Source: Sphingobacterium populi (GTDB lineage: Bacteria > Bacteroidota > Bacteroidia > Sphingobacteriales > Sphingobacteriaceae). Taken from it: DNA of 64,000 nucleotides. Position 1 is the first letter of the stretch; each line of letters begins with the position of its first letter. The notes below the pieces were generated by a model. That model searched no databases, was not told where the DNA came from, and was given only the letters and a program-made list of their open reading frames with translations. Below are positions 47,952 to 56,626 of the stretch, one piece after another. Where the stretch lies: assembly GCF_001586775.1 (NCBI RefSeq), contig NZ_LQXS01000001.1, positions 310,001-374,000 on the forward strand. The letters run 5' to 3'. The position numbers and the translations under genes were made by a program.

Positions 47952-48533
47952 ATGAAAAAGGTAATTTATCCACTGGCAGTTTCGGCTATATTAGCGGCTA
48001 CTGCTTGTAACAACAATGCAAACAAGAGCGATGGAACTTCTGATACCACGATGGGTGTGGCGACTACACCACCTACGGTGAATGACGACCCGATGCAGAC
48101 CGCACAGGCAGATACGGCTTTTGTGCGTAAAGCAGCGATTGGAGGTATGGCTGAGGTAGAAATGAGCAAACTGGCCGTTGACAAAAGCAGCAATGCCAAA
48201 GTCAAAGAGTTTGCAAAAATGATGGTCAACGATCATACAAAAGTAAATGAGGAATTGAAATCCATTGCCGAACAAAAAAATATCATGGTACCAACCTCAT
48301 TAGATGCTGCGCACGAGCAGAAGAAACAAGATTTGATGAAGAAGGAGGGAGCCGAATTCGACAAAGCATACGTAAAAGCCATGGTTGAAGGCCACGAAGA
48401 TGCACATAAAGTGATGGAAGATGGTGCCAAAAACAATCTGGATCAGCAACTACGTGATTTTGCGGCTAAAACAGAGCCTGTTGTAAAAGAACACTTGGAG
48501 ATGGTGAAGAAGATGCACGCCGACATGAAATAA
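47952..48533 (+). CDS. DUF4142 lipoprotein
   Basis: 193 aa from ATG 47952 (MKKVIYPLAVSAILAATAC, lipobox AATAC); the longer frame from 47847 would precede the signal peptide. The C-terminal domain is DUF4142, a ferritin-like four-helix bundle (KAAIGGMAEVEMSKLAVDKSSNAKVKEFAKMMVNDHTKVNEEL). Linker of ~45 residues is Ser/Thr/Asp-rich. The domain is widespread in envelope proteins; its role is unknown. A strong terminator follows. Confidence 0.9.
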   Translation: MKKVIYPLAVSAILAATACNNNANKSDGTSDTTMGVATTPPTVNDDPMQTAQADTAFVRKAAIGGMAEVEMSKLAVDKSSNAKVKEFAKMMVNDHTKVNEELKSIAEQKNIMVPTSLDAAHEQKKQDLMKKEGAEFDKAYVKAMVEGHEDAHKVMEDGAKNNLDQQLRDFAAKTEPVVKEHLEMVKKMHADMK

Positions 48534-48556
48534 TTCATTCGTATATCGTAATATAC

Positions 48557-48586
48557 TTAAAGCCTCGCTCTACAGCGGGGCTTTAA
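48557..48586 (+). terminator. Intrinsic terminator after the DUF4142 gene
   Basis: 13-bp stem TTAAAGCCTCGCT (48557-48569)/AGCGGGGCTTTAA (48574-48586) with one G-T pair and a CTAC loop. It separates the core genes from the dnd island. Confidence 0.8.
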
Positions 48587-48728
48587 TAGTTTCCTTTGTT
48601 GGGGATGACGTGTCGCACACCGCCGCGCGGATTTTTCATGTCGCCGTGGTATCTGGGGATGAGGTGACAGTGGCGTATATAATTACAAAACTTAGTAGGA
48701 AGACTTAAAAATCACAGTCTAGGATTAG

Positions 48729-48736
48729 TAACTTTG
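48729..48736 (+). promoter_or_regulatory. Possible -7 box of dndA
   Basis: TAACTTTG ends only 5 bases before the dndA ATG, so the transcript would be leaderless. It is the same -7 octamer as that ahead of dndC, but no -33 box was found. Confidence 0.35.
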
Positions 48737-48741
48737 TTAGC

Positions 48742-49911
48742 ATGTCAAAGAGCAGTCCGATTATATACCTCGATTACGCAGCAACGACTCCCACGGATCA
48801 AAGAGTAGTTGACGCCATGTTACCATACTTCACCAACAAATTTGGTAACGCCGCAAGTCGTACGCACTTTTATGGACAGGAAGCATCTAATGCCGTAAAA
48901 AAGGCAAGGGGACAAGTAGCTAACTTAATTCAGGCTGCTAAACCGGAAGATATCATTTTTACATCGGGAGCCACAGAAGCGATTAACTTAGCCATCATAG
49001 GATTGTTTGACGCGGAAAACAGGGCAGATTTCCACATGATCACTGTGAAAACAGAGCACAAAGCTGTGTTGGATACCTGCTCATATATAGAAAGTAAAGG
49101 TGCTTCTGTTACTTATTTGCCTGTCGATTCAAATGGAATGATTGATTTAGAAGTTTTGAAGGATAGTTTTCAAAGCAATACTAAATTAGTTTCTGTGATG
49201 ATGGTCAACAACGAAACCGGCGTAATTCAACCTATCGCAGAAGTAGCTCAAATTACGCATGCCAAAAATGCCTTATTTATGACAGATGCTACACAAGCCG
49301 TAGGCAAGATGGATGTAAAGGTACAGGATATGCAAATTGATTTATTGGCTTGCTCAGCACATAAAGTTTATGGTCCTAATGGTGTAGGCGCATTGTATAT
49401 AAATCGTGATAAAATAAGTAAAACAAAGCTCAATCCACATATTCATGGCGGTGGTCACGAAGGAGGATTTCGTTCAGGGACATTAAATACACCTGGAATT
49501 GTTGGCTTTGGAGAAGCTTGCGATATAGCTAATCGCGAAATGTCAAAAGAGCAGGAGCGTATTGCTCACTTGTCTGCACTGCTAATGGGTGGTCTTTCCC
49601 AGTTAAATAATTTCGAACTTAACGTACATACTAGTAGTAAGCTGGATAGTATCCTGAGTTTTCATTTCGGTGATATAGATGCAGAAGCAATCATTATTCA
49701 GTCCAAGGACAAGATCGCCTTATCAAATGGTTCTGCATGTACTTCTAAAGAGATAAAGCCTTCGCATGTTCTGATGGCTATGACCGATAATGTAGATATT
49801 GCCTATGCTTCACTAAGGTTGAGCATAGGCCGCTTTACAGATGAGGAAGAAATTGATGATGTGATTAATGCCTTTGCTCAAGCATTGAAAGAGTTAGAGG
49901 CATTTCAATAA
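48742..49911 (+). CDS. dndA: Cysteine desulfurase DndA (DNA phosphorothioation)
   Basis: 389 aa, IscS/NifS fold. PLP lysine Lys208 (SAHKVYGPNGVG) and the active cysteine Cys333 (SNGSACTSKEIKPSHV) are present. It draws sulfur from L-cysteine and passes it to DndC for insertion into the DNA backbone. Assignment as DndA rather than IscS rests on the neighbouring dndE/D/C genes; the protein lacks an ISC cluster around it. It is convergent with dndE, with 9 bases between the stops, instead of divergent from dndB as in Streptomyces. Confidence 0.88.
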   Translation: MSKSSPIIYLDYAATTPTDQRVVDAMLPYFTNKFGNAASRTHFYGQEASNAVKKARGQVANLIQAAKPEDIIFTSGATEAINLAIIGLFDAENRADFHMITVKTEHKAVLDTCSYIESKGASVTYLPVDSNGMIDLEVLKDSFQSNTKLVSVMMVNNETGVIQPIAEVAQITHAKNALFMTDATQAVGKMDVKVQDMQIDLLACSAHKVYGPNGVGALYINRDKISKTKLNPHIHGGGHEGGFRSGTLNTPGIVGFGEACDIANREMSKEQERIAHLSALLMGGLSQLNNFELNVHTSSKLDSILSFHFGDIDAEAIIIQSKDKIALSNGSACTSKEIKPSHVLMAMTDNVDIAYASLRLSIGRFTDEEEIDDVINAFAQALKELEAFQ

Positions 49912-49920
49912 TGGTGCGGA

Positions 49921-50301
49921 TTACAGTTCAGCTAAACCTTCTTCGACACAGCGAATCAAGAAATCATAACCGTCATTATTGGCGAAAGGAGCCATGATTT
50001 CCAGTCCATGGTCAATGTGTAGTTTTACATATTTCGGAAGATTATGATCAATCAATTTTAGATTGTAAAGTTCGCAGAGCATTCCAAGGTAAACCTCTTG
50101 ATAATCGCCAAAAAGGACTTTGGCAGGATATAGCTTTCCTTTTCCATCAGCTAAATTCTTTAAATTTAGCGGTTGATTCTTCGATAGAGAATAAGCAAAT
50201 GCAATACGTGCGATCACATTCTCTGCACCTAAAGATAGCTTATTCGTTAGGTGACTGATGATTTCTCTGCTTTTTTCCGAAGTCGTAATCGAATTAAACA
50301 T
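49921..50301 (-). CDS. dndE: DNA sulfur modification protein DndE
   Basis: 126 aa, matching DndE over its length: FNSITTSEKSREIISHLTNKLSLGAENVIARIAFAYSLS and LADGKGKLYPAKVLFGD, with family-typical lysines; DndE is known to bind nicked DNA. C-terminus LEIMAPFANNDGYDFLIRCVEEG. Its start overlaps the dndD stop by 8 bases, so the two are coupled. It is the last gene of the dnd operon. Confidence 0.93.
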   Translation of the reverse strand: MFNSITTSEKSREIISHLTNKLSLGAENVIARIAFAYSLSKNQPLNLKNLADGKGKLYPAKVLFGDYQEVYLGMLCELYNLKLIDHNLPKYVKLHIDHGLEIMAPFANNDGYDFLIRCVEEGLAEL

Positions 50302-52369
50302 GATTTGTATTGTGTAAAGAATTTACCGTGTTGAATAGCTCCTTATTCTCGACGTGAACGAACGTGGAAGATGATTCATCCGATTTGTGATAAATCAGGT
50401 GAGCACTTTTTACGTGGGGCTCTATAAGATTAAATTCTACCTCAGACATCTCCTTCTGTAAAAGCGGAAGCAAAATAACTTGTTTAGAAACAGTAGGATA
50501 GAAGTGTTTGATAATGTTCTTCGCGTGACTTGTATCAAGCTTCTGCATGGGACTATCGATAAAAACTGGGAAGTCGAAATTCGCCTCCTTTACCAAAGCT
50601 TGCAAAATAGCGGTAGCATATAGCTGTTTTTCACCCATCGACAGCCCTTCTTTGCTTATAGTTTTTCCAGATCGGTTGATCAATTCGATGTCAATGACAT
50701 CATTTTCAATAGTAATTTCCACGTCAGCTATAAAGCTCGACTTATGCATTAACTTACGCAAAGTCTCTAATATTCTACTCTGCAACGTTAGCTTCTTTTG
50801 CTGCTGTATTTTTAGGATAAATTCATCCAACTCCAGAATCAACCTTTTAGCAGTGTTATCCTTTTCAATCAGATCTGTCTGAATATTTACTTTCTTTTGA
50901 AGTTCTTCTCTTATTTTTTTCTTACTGTTGAGTGCGATTGTGAATACCTGTAACTTCTCCTCCTCTCTACCCTTAGCTAATAGATAGTTGTTTGATTCTT
51001 TTTGTTTCTGATGCAGATTTTCTCTTGTCCTGTTAACGACCACATCTGTTCCTTTTGCCTCTGCATGAGATAGCGATCTATTTACATCATTAATTTCATA
51101 TCGAGTACGCTTCATCAAAATTGCATTCTCCTTTATATCGCTTTGATAGGCATGATGCAGTTGTTCCTCAATATGGTCAATAATATGCAATGACTTAGGA
51201 GAAAAACCAATTTTCAATGATTGCTCTTTACCTATGTTCTCCTGTAGCAAATTTTCATATTCACCAAATAGAGGATTTAGCAATTGTCTCAATTGCTCTT
51301 TTGAAATAGTAGTTTTAAGAATATCTGCCTTATTTCTAAGATCTGCAATTAAGGGAAGTATATGCTCTATATGATTATCTTGAGCTGCACTAAGTTCGTC
51401 ATTTGCTACTCGAACTATACGACTAAACAATTTCCCAGCAATCGCAAACGGCGCAAGATCAAGCAATCTTTTAAATTTATCTTTAAGATCTTCTTGCTGC
51501 GAAAGCAACTCGAGCTTTCGGTTTTTCAACTTCTCATGCTCCTCTACGGATATCACATGCCCTGCTCTAATTAGTCTTTCTTGCAGTTCATTGATGGCAT
51601 CAGTAGTTTTTGTAATATCAAGATCTATTTCTTGGAGTAAACTGTTTTGTTGAGCGATATTCTCTTTCAAAGTCTCGATTTCAAGCTCGACTTCTTCAAA
51701 TGCCTTGACCTCGGTGGCGTTAGCCGATTCGCGGCGGTATTTCAGACGCTGTTCATGTAAATTAGCACGAAGATCTATATATTTTTTAATTCCAAGTACT
51801 TCGGAATAGGCTTTGGCTAATTGCCTTTTTTGATCTAAGGTTTGTATTTCAGCTAACTCCGTAATTTTTTCAGCATCAAAGAAAAAGAACTTCGCAATCT
51901 CCTTCGGCAAGATAAAGTCTTGGATAAATAAATCGTAGCCTACCTCTTGGACCAACTCATTGGGTTGACCATCTAACCAAATCTGTACATTGTCTGATTT
52001 GTCGCCATCAGCAAAAGATCTTCGTATAGTAAGCTCTTCTGCGATAATACCGGGAACATCAACACCAGAGAATGATATCTCAACATAGTATTGCATGGCT
52101 AGATCCAAATAAGCTTGCCTATTGAGTGAGTCTTCTAAAAATTTACCATAACCACCAATATCTTTGATACGCTTTCGGAAGCTTTCATCTACATCTTGCA
52201 TCTGAGCACCATAGAGACACCAGACTAATGAAGTCAGAAAAGTGGTCTTTCCAAAGCCATTATATCCAGAAACAATATGGATGTTTCTGGACGGGTCTTC
52301 ATCAAAAATAATTTGATTCTCTCCCTTATAGATACGATAATTAAAAAGCGTGATTTTGCTAATCAGCAT
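50294..52369 (-). CDS. dndD: DNA sulfur modification ATPase DndD (SMC/Rad50-like)
   Basis: 691 aa from ATG 52369 (MLISKITLFNYRIYKGENQI); the frame continues up to 52438, but this start fits the family and overlaps dndC by 11 bases. Walker A GYNGFGKTTFLTSLVW, then a long coiled coil (~200-540), the signature LSMGEKQLYATAIL and Walker B VFIDSPMQKLD. DndD is an ATPase needed for phosphorothioation, perhaps opening DNA for DndC. Confidence 0.94.
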   Translation of the reverse strand: MLISKITLFNYRIYKGENQIIFDEDPSRNIHIVSGYNGFGKTTFLTSLVWCLYGAQMQDVDESFRKRIKDIGGYGKFLEDSLNRQAYLDLAMQYYVEISFSGVDVPGIIAEELTIRRSFADGDKSDNVQIWLDGQPNELVQEVGYDLFIQDFILPKEIAKFFFFDAEKITELAEIQTLDQKRQLAKAYSEVLGIKKYIDLRANLHEQRLKYRRESANATEVKAFEEVELEIETLKENIAQQNSLLQEIDLDITKTTDAINELQERLIRAGHVISVEEHEKLKNRKLELLSQQEDLKDKFKRLLDLAPFAIAGKLFSRIVRVANDELSAAQDNHIEHILPLIADLRNKADILKTTISKEQLRQLLNPLFGEYENLLQENIGKEQSLKIGFSPKSLHIIDHIEEQLHHAYQSDIKENAILMKRTRYEINDVNRSLSHAEAKGTDVVVNRTRENLHQKQKESNNYLLAKGREEEKLQVFTIALNSKKKIREELQKKVNIQTDLIEKDNTAKRLILELDEFILKIQQQKKLTLQSRILETLRKLMHKSSFIADVEITIENDVIDIELINRSGKTISKEGLSMGEKQLYATAILQALVKEANFDFPVFIDSPMQKLDTSHAKNIIKHFYPTVSKQVILLPLLQKEMSEVEFNLIEPHVKSAHLIYHKSDESSSTFVHVENKELFNTVNSLHNTNHV

Positions 52370-53717
52370 TTTGATTGTATTTTTCGAAGTTTGTGAAAGT
52401 AGGACGTACGGATTCTTGCAAAATATTTTCGATATCATTCTGCAAGCCAGTTTTTTTGACCAACAGACCCTTCATTTTTTGGGCTTTCAATAACTGATTA
52501 ATTAGCATAATATCTTCCGTATTAGTCCCGCAGACTTCTTTTAATAGCTCTTTTTCGTAATTTGTATCTAGTGTTTTTTGTCCAAACTCCACTGCTTGTC
52601 CATATACTTCTTTGTATGCGTCAGATACGGAGTATTCATAGATGTAGTCGCGGTTCCAGATCACTTGTATAGCCGCTAATTCTTGTAGGGAAATAAGCTG
52701 ATTGTTATCATCCTCTTGAGATGCAACTTTTTGAGCCTCCAATACCATCTTTAAAATATGGTATCGCCATTTCGGCCAATATGGGCCAATTCCTTGAGCT
52801 TTATTCCGCCGGATTGGCATCCTGAATTCTTCTGGATCATAGTCATCGCGATCGCGATCAACGGTTTTATACAGAAAGTCTCGGATGAAGATCAGTGGAC
52901 GCATCCATTCTTCTCCATTGTCTACTAATGCCTCCATGGAGCGGTCACGTTTTACGACCGTACATACCCAACAGCCGAAGCGAGAATTACCACAACTTGG
53001 CGTGGTGGTATCCACCACAATGGGGCAGTCACCACCGCTACCATTGGTATAGAGTGTTTGTATTTCGAGATTTTTATCTTCTGTCCACGGGTTACGTGCC
53101 ATGCGTAAATATGTCCAGACCTCGTCGGTAGTCATATCCTTTATAGGGGCATAAGCTTTAGCATTAGGAAGAGGATGATCTCTTAATTTTTCACCTTTTA
53201 CCTCATGTTTCTTAATAGAAGCTGCGCGTGCCGAGCTTTCATCAGAACGCGTTCCGATTAAGATAATGGCTTCTCCAAAATCAGAGATTTTCTCTTTAAT
53301 ATATTGTGTTGTCGGCGAGATTTTTAATCGCTCTGTACACCAACGAAACATATTGTTTGGAGCGGGATAACCTTTACCTATTAAGTTGACCCAGAAACTA
53401 TTTTCTAGCTGAGGCGTTGTGTGATCTACCTTAAAAGGCAATCCATGCTCCAAAGATTTCTGTTGTATCTTATCTAGATGATTATTTACAAACTGCAATA
53501 CGCGTGGATTTTCAACCAATGTGTTATTGCAGATTACATACACTTGTCTAGTTTTTCGCTCAATGTCATTTAATTGCGTTATAGCTTCCCAAACCAACAT
53601 TAGCATGGCAGTAGAGTCTTTACCTCCACTAAAAGCGACAATCCAAGGTCGACGATTATCATCTTGCAAAAATTGTTCTTTTATCTCTTCAATAAGCTCT
53701 TTTTTGTTGAATGCCAT
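52359..53717 (-). CDS. dndC: DNA sulfurtransferase DndC (PAPS-reductase-like, 4Fe-4S)
   Basis: 452 aa. PP-loop SGGKDST at 30-36 binds ATP; Cys127 (FRWCTERLK) and the cluster Cys231, Cys242, Cys249, Cys252 (CPIV...SCGNSRFGCWVC) would hold an iron-sulfur cluster. RSDES and GPYWPKWRYHIL segments also fit the family. DndC takes sulfur from DndA and adds it to the DNA backbone. It has a likely internal promoter at 53734-53741, in addition to reading from the upstream genes. Confidence 0.95.
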   Translation of the reverse strand: MAFNKKELIEEIKEQFLQDDNRRPWIVAFSGGKDSTAMLMLVWEAITQLNDIERKTRQVYVICNNTLVENPRVLQFVNNHLDKIQQKSLEHGLPFKVDHTTPQLENSFWVNLIGKGYPAPNNMFRWCTERLKISPTTQYIKEKISDFGEAIILIGTRSDESSARAASIKKHEVKGEKLRDHPLPNAKAYAPIKDMTTDEVWTYLRMARNPWTEDKNLEIQTLYTNGSGGDCPIVVDTTTPSCGNSRFGCWVCTVVKRDRSMEALVDNGEEWMRPLIFIRDFLYKTVDRDRDDYDPEEFRMPIRRNKAQGIGPYWPKWRYHILKMVLEAQKVASQEDDNNQLISLQELAAIQVIWNRDYIYEYSVSDAYKEVYGQAVEFGQKTLDTNYEKELLKEVCGTNTEDIMLINQLLKAQKMKGLLVKKTGLQNDIENILQESVRPTFTNFEKYNQNAD

Positions 53718-53733
53718 AGTAATTATTAGTGAT

Positions 53734-53741
53734 CAAAGTTA
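53734..53741 (-). promoter_or_regulatory. Possible -7 box of the dndCDE transcript
   Basis: TAACTTTG on the minus strand, 16 bases before the dndC ATG. It is identical to the octamers ahead of dndA and the MFS gene at 31853. No clear -33 box. It would allow dndCDE to be expressed separately from the upstream module. Confidence 0.45.
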
Positions 53742-53803
53742 ATAACAATATATAAGAAACTTTGAACGTCTTGGTGCAATTTTGCCATTGCAACTAATGT
53801 TCC

Positions 53804-54244
53804 TTATACTACTAATTCTCTCCTGAAAATTTCCTGCTTTACTTTTTCAAGATCGTTAAAGCTATTCTCACCATTTTCTATCATTTTTAATATATAGTGA
53901 AAACCGCCATTTGCGTATTGATTTATCAGATTGATGGCGTCATTTGGATTTTTTAGTATATCCAAACTTCCTGCTTTTGCAACACACATGCAAATTAGCG
54001 ATTGTACAATTTTTTCACCATTGCCATTCCTCATAGTATTTAAAGTAAAGGGTCTCTCTGCCTGACGAGTTTGTAATGGAAGCTTTTCGTCTCTAATAAA
54101 GCCAATAACTGCTGCCCATGCAAAACATTCCCAATAGTGTGAGAATATATTGAAGCTACCACCTTGTTTAGTAGAAAATTTAAGTATCACTTCCTCTTTT
54201 ACTTTCTGTTCGAACGTAAACTTAATATCAAATATATTTTCCAT
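53804..54244 (-). CDS. Small dnd-linked protein, fourth member of the inserted module
   Basis: 146 aa, no signal peptide or TM helix. SHYWECFAWAAVIGFIRDEKLPLQ followed by INQYANGGFHYILKMI recalls the small proteins recorded as 'dnd system-associated' in phosphorothioation loci, but this is from memory and unproven. It starts 3 bases after the stop of the Rad50-like ATPase gene, so the two are surely co-translated and probably partners. 86 bases separate it from dndC. Possible roles: adaptor for the ATPase, DNA reader or regulator. Confidence 0.7.
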   Translation of the reverse strand: MENIFDIKFTFEQKVKEEVILKFSTKQGGSFNIFSHYWECFAWAAVIGFIRDEKLPLQTRQAERPFTLNTMRNGNGEKIVQSLICMCVAKAGSLDILKNPNDAINLINQYANGGFHYILKMIENGENSFNDLEKVKQEIFRRELVV

Positions 54245-54247
54245 ACT

Positions 54248-56404
54248 TTATTTTAATCTACTTATTGTAGTTGAAACCTCGTGTAAATCTGGCGCTTTAT
54301 CATCATCGCGATATAGTTTACTCTCAAGATGATAAATTTTCGATACTTTGGGTTGAATCATTAAATCTGTAAAAATATCACTTTCAATATCTATGTCTTT
54401 CGTCATGATTATTGACTGTCCAAAAATATCTTTTAAACCTAATAAATAATTGTGGGTAGTGACAAGATCAAAGCTAGAAGTAGGAGCATCAGTAATGAAA
54501 GGATAATATGTATTAAGTGCTTCTTGATTTAGTGATAGCATCGCATTTATAATGCTCATTTTCTTTCGGTCGTCATGGCTTGTATTTAGATTTGGGTCAA
54601 AATCTATTGAGTAATCATCATTAATTACGACCTCGCCCTTATAACCATTATCATGTTCTGTAAATTTTTGATAGAAAAAGTTGGCTCTGTCTTCGATCTT
54701 TCGAAGCAAATCCTTTCTTGCATTCTCCTTAACCCGTTTACATATATCTTCTAAGAAGATAGAAATATTTTTCCATTCCGTTTCATCAACAACTGTTGAC
54801 CCTGACTTTCCTCCTGTTCTTTCTAGTTCTTTTTCTATTTCTTTAAGCTCGGATTTTTTTGATTTAATGGTTGCGATTGAAGCAGCCAACCTCCTTTTTT
54901 CCTTATCAAGATTAGATCTTGAAGCACGAATGCTATTTGTGAACTTTTCACCTTCATTAATCTGTTTTACAGGATCTACCCCATGCTTCTTCTTAACTTC
55001 ATCAATTTCGTCATCTAGTTTTTTTTTCTTTTCGGTTATTACACGTCTTTGCGCTAAAAGCTTTTCCATTTCATCTTCTGAGTCTTGATATTGCTTATCT
55101 ATCGCATTCAGAGAAACGTTTAAAATATTTGGATATTCTTGTATCGAACCAACGAAACGTTCGAACTGCTTAGAAAATTCAAGATTTGAAGTATATTCTT
55201 CCATCTCCTGAAGGTATAGCTGTTGTTCCAATAATCTTTGTGTAATCCAGTTATAAGCGTCAGAATCTTGTTTAACTTCTGATCCACACACAAAACATTT
55301 TTCATCTTTCAAGATTTCCTCAAGTTTATTTCTTCCCGGGTTATCGAGGTATTTTTTCTCAGGTACTGTATCTTGTATTTCGGTATGCTTCCGTATTATC
55401 CGCGCACAATCGTTGATCATTGGAGATATCCCCCTTAATATCCAAAGTTCTGGAACTTGTTTCCGCTGATAATCATCTAGATTGGTCAATTTTTCCATAA
55501 CCAGCTTCCGATCCGCCTCACACTTTTCATACTCACTAACTAATTTACTAAAATTAGCCAATCCAGAGACCTTACCTTCATCTTCGACTAGAGCCATTTC
55601 AATCATAGTGACTCGGGTTTCTATGGTTGATTTAGTTCTTTCTTCAGATATTATAGCATTTTGTAGAGCTTCTCTCTTGGATAGTAAATTCTTAATTGCA
55701 GAGTTTGACTTATTCTTTTCATTTAATTTTTTTGTTTCTAGCCTTCCAATTTGAATTTTAGCCTTTGTAATAATATCATTTGCTTTTTCGTAGCTTGGAA
55801 AATATGAAATATGCTTTACTGCTTTCTTAAGTGTGTCACTGTCCCTAAAATTAATCAAGCTGTCTAGTGATTCACCTTGAAACCAAATATAATTACGGAT
55901 ACCTTCTGGAAAGAGATTTTCTTTTATCACGTCTTCGGCCAGAGTATCGATTTTCAGCTTACTCCCCGTGTTGGATTCATATGTAACTTTTAATGTATTG
56001 TTTGACACTTCCCATGCGTCTTGAGGTAGCCAGCTCTCATTATCTAATCTTGTAGCTATTACGGAACGCTCTATTTCATAGAGGACACCTCGATCATCTT
56101 CAATTTCAAGATACACTCCTGCACGAACCGCCTCTCCAATGAGAGTTTCCGATAATGCTTTATGATTAATAAACTCGTGACGTTTCATTTTAAAGCCGGT
56201 ATTATATGGAAAGCCATCAGTAGCTTTCCAACCTACATCTGTAATATATATATCGCCAAATAATACCCAGTAAAATGCATTAAAAAGTTTTGATTTACCT
56301 TTACCTCCTTTGCCTATAATAAGATTTAATCCTTCTGAGAATTCAATTGTCGGAGGGTCAAGGTAAGACTGAAAATTTTTGATTTTAATATTCTTAATAA
56401 CCAT
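54248..56404 (-). CDS. Rad50/SMC-like ATPase with zinc hook, in dnd locus
   Basis: 718 aa. N-terminal Walker A GKGGKGKS (31-38), coiled coils (~200-350 and ~400-560) flanking a hook with Cys370 and Cys373 (EKCFVCGSEV), and a C-terminal ATPase lobe with Walker B FITDAPTSSFD. Where Rad50 or DndD have an LSxGE signature, this protein has TSHDDRKKMSIINAML. Size is close to DndD, but the hook and signature distinguish it. It lies between the 67-aa gene (11-base gap) and the 146-aa gene (3-base gap). Probably a DNA-end or DNA-loop engine for a restriction or sensing complex; not DptF, DptG or DptH by appearance. Confidence 0.82.
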   Translation of the reverse strand: MVIKNIKIKNFQSYLDPPTIEFSEGLNLIIGKGGKGKSKLFNAFYWVLFGDIYITDVGWKATDGFPYNTGFKMKRHEFINHKALSETLIGEAVRAGVYLEIEDDRGVLYEIERSVIATRLDNESWLPQDAWEVSNNTLKVTYESNTGSKLKIDTLAEDVIKENLFPEGIRNYIWFQGESLDSLINFRDSDTLKKAVKHISYFPSYEKANDIITKAKIQIGRLETKKLNEKNKSNSAIKNLLSKREALQNAIISEERTKSTIETRVTMIEMALVEDEGKVSGLANFSKLVSEYEKCEADRKLVMEKLTNLDDYQRKQVPELWILRGISPMINDCARIIRKHTEIQDTVPEKKYLDNPGRNKLEEILKDEKCFVCGSEVKQDSDAYNWITQRLLEQQLYLQEMEEYTSNLEFSKQFERFVGSIQEYPNILNVSLNAIDKQYQDSEDEMEKLLAQRRVITEKKKKLDDEIDEVKKKHGVDPVKQINEGEKFTNSIRASRSNLDKEKRRLAASIATIKSKKSELKEIEKELERTGGKSGSTVVDETEWKNISIFLEDICKRVKENARKDLLRKIEDRANFFYQKFTEHDNGYKGEVVINDDYSIDFDPNLNTSHDDRKKMSIINAMLSLNQEALNTYYPFITDAPTSSFDLVTTHNYLLGLKDIFGQSIIMTKDIDIESDIFTDLMIQPKVSKIYHLESKLYRDDDKAPDLHEVSTTISRLK

Positions 56405-56415
56405 GAATAGGTGAT

Positions 56416-56620
56416 TTATGCGTTACAGATACTCTTAATATTGGCAATGTATTGATTTACTAGGTTTTCCGAATCATTTTTATCTGTAGATAAACTCGCT
56501 AACATCCTTGAAACTTCTTTAGCTTTTCGTATATCCACGCCTTTTTTTTTCTTTACCTTTTTCTAAGGTTTCGTCAATTTCTTTCTCAATTAACTTATAT
56601 ATTTCATCCTGTATAGCCAT
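56416..56620 (-). pseudogene. Small dnd-module gene (~67 aa), frameshifted in an A9 run
   Basis: From ATG 56620 the frame reads MAIQDEIYKLIEKEIDETLEKGKEKK and then breaks in a run of nine A (T on the plus strand, 56542-56550). With eight A the frame continues GVDIRKAKEVSRMLASL...IKSICNA to TAA at 56418-56416. The restored product is 67 aa, charged and helical. Gaps of 6 bases to the helicase stop and 11 to the ATPase start show that it belongs to the same operon. Either a homopolymer sequencing error or a phase-variable site. Function unknown; possibly a small bridging subunit. Confidence 0.55.
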
Positions 56621-56626
56621 AAAAAT

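Noticed and set aside
48590..48720. GC-rich stretch before dndA considered as an RNA gene or attachment site
   Set aside because: No stable fold beyond the terminator, no tRNA end and no repeat at the other side of the island.
54681..55088. 135-aa serine/phenylalanine-rich ORF on the plus strand
   Set aside because: Complement of the coiled-coil region of the Rad50-like ATPase; the Lys/Glu-rich code gives Ser/Phe-rich antisense frames.
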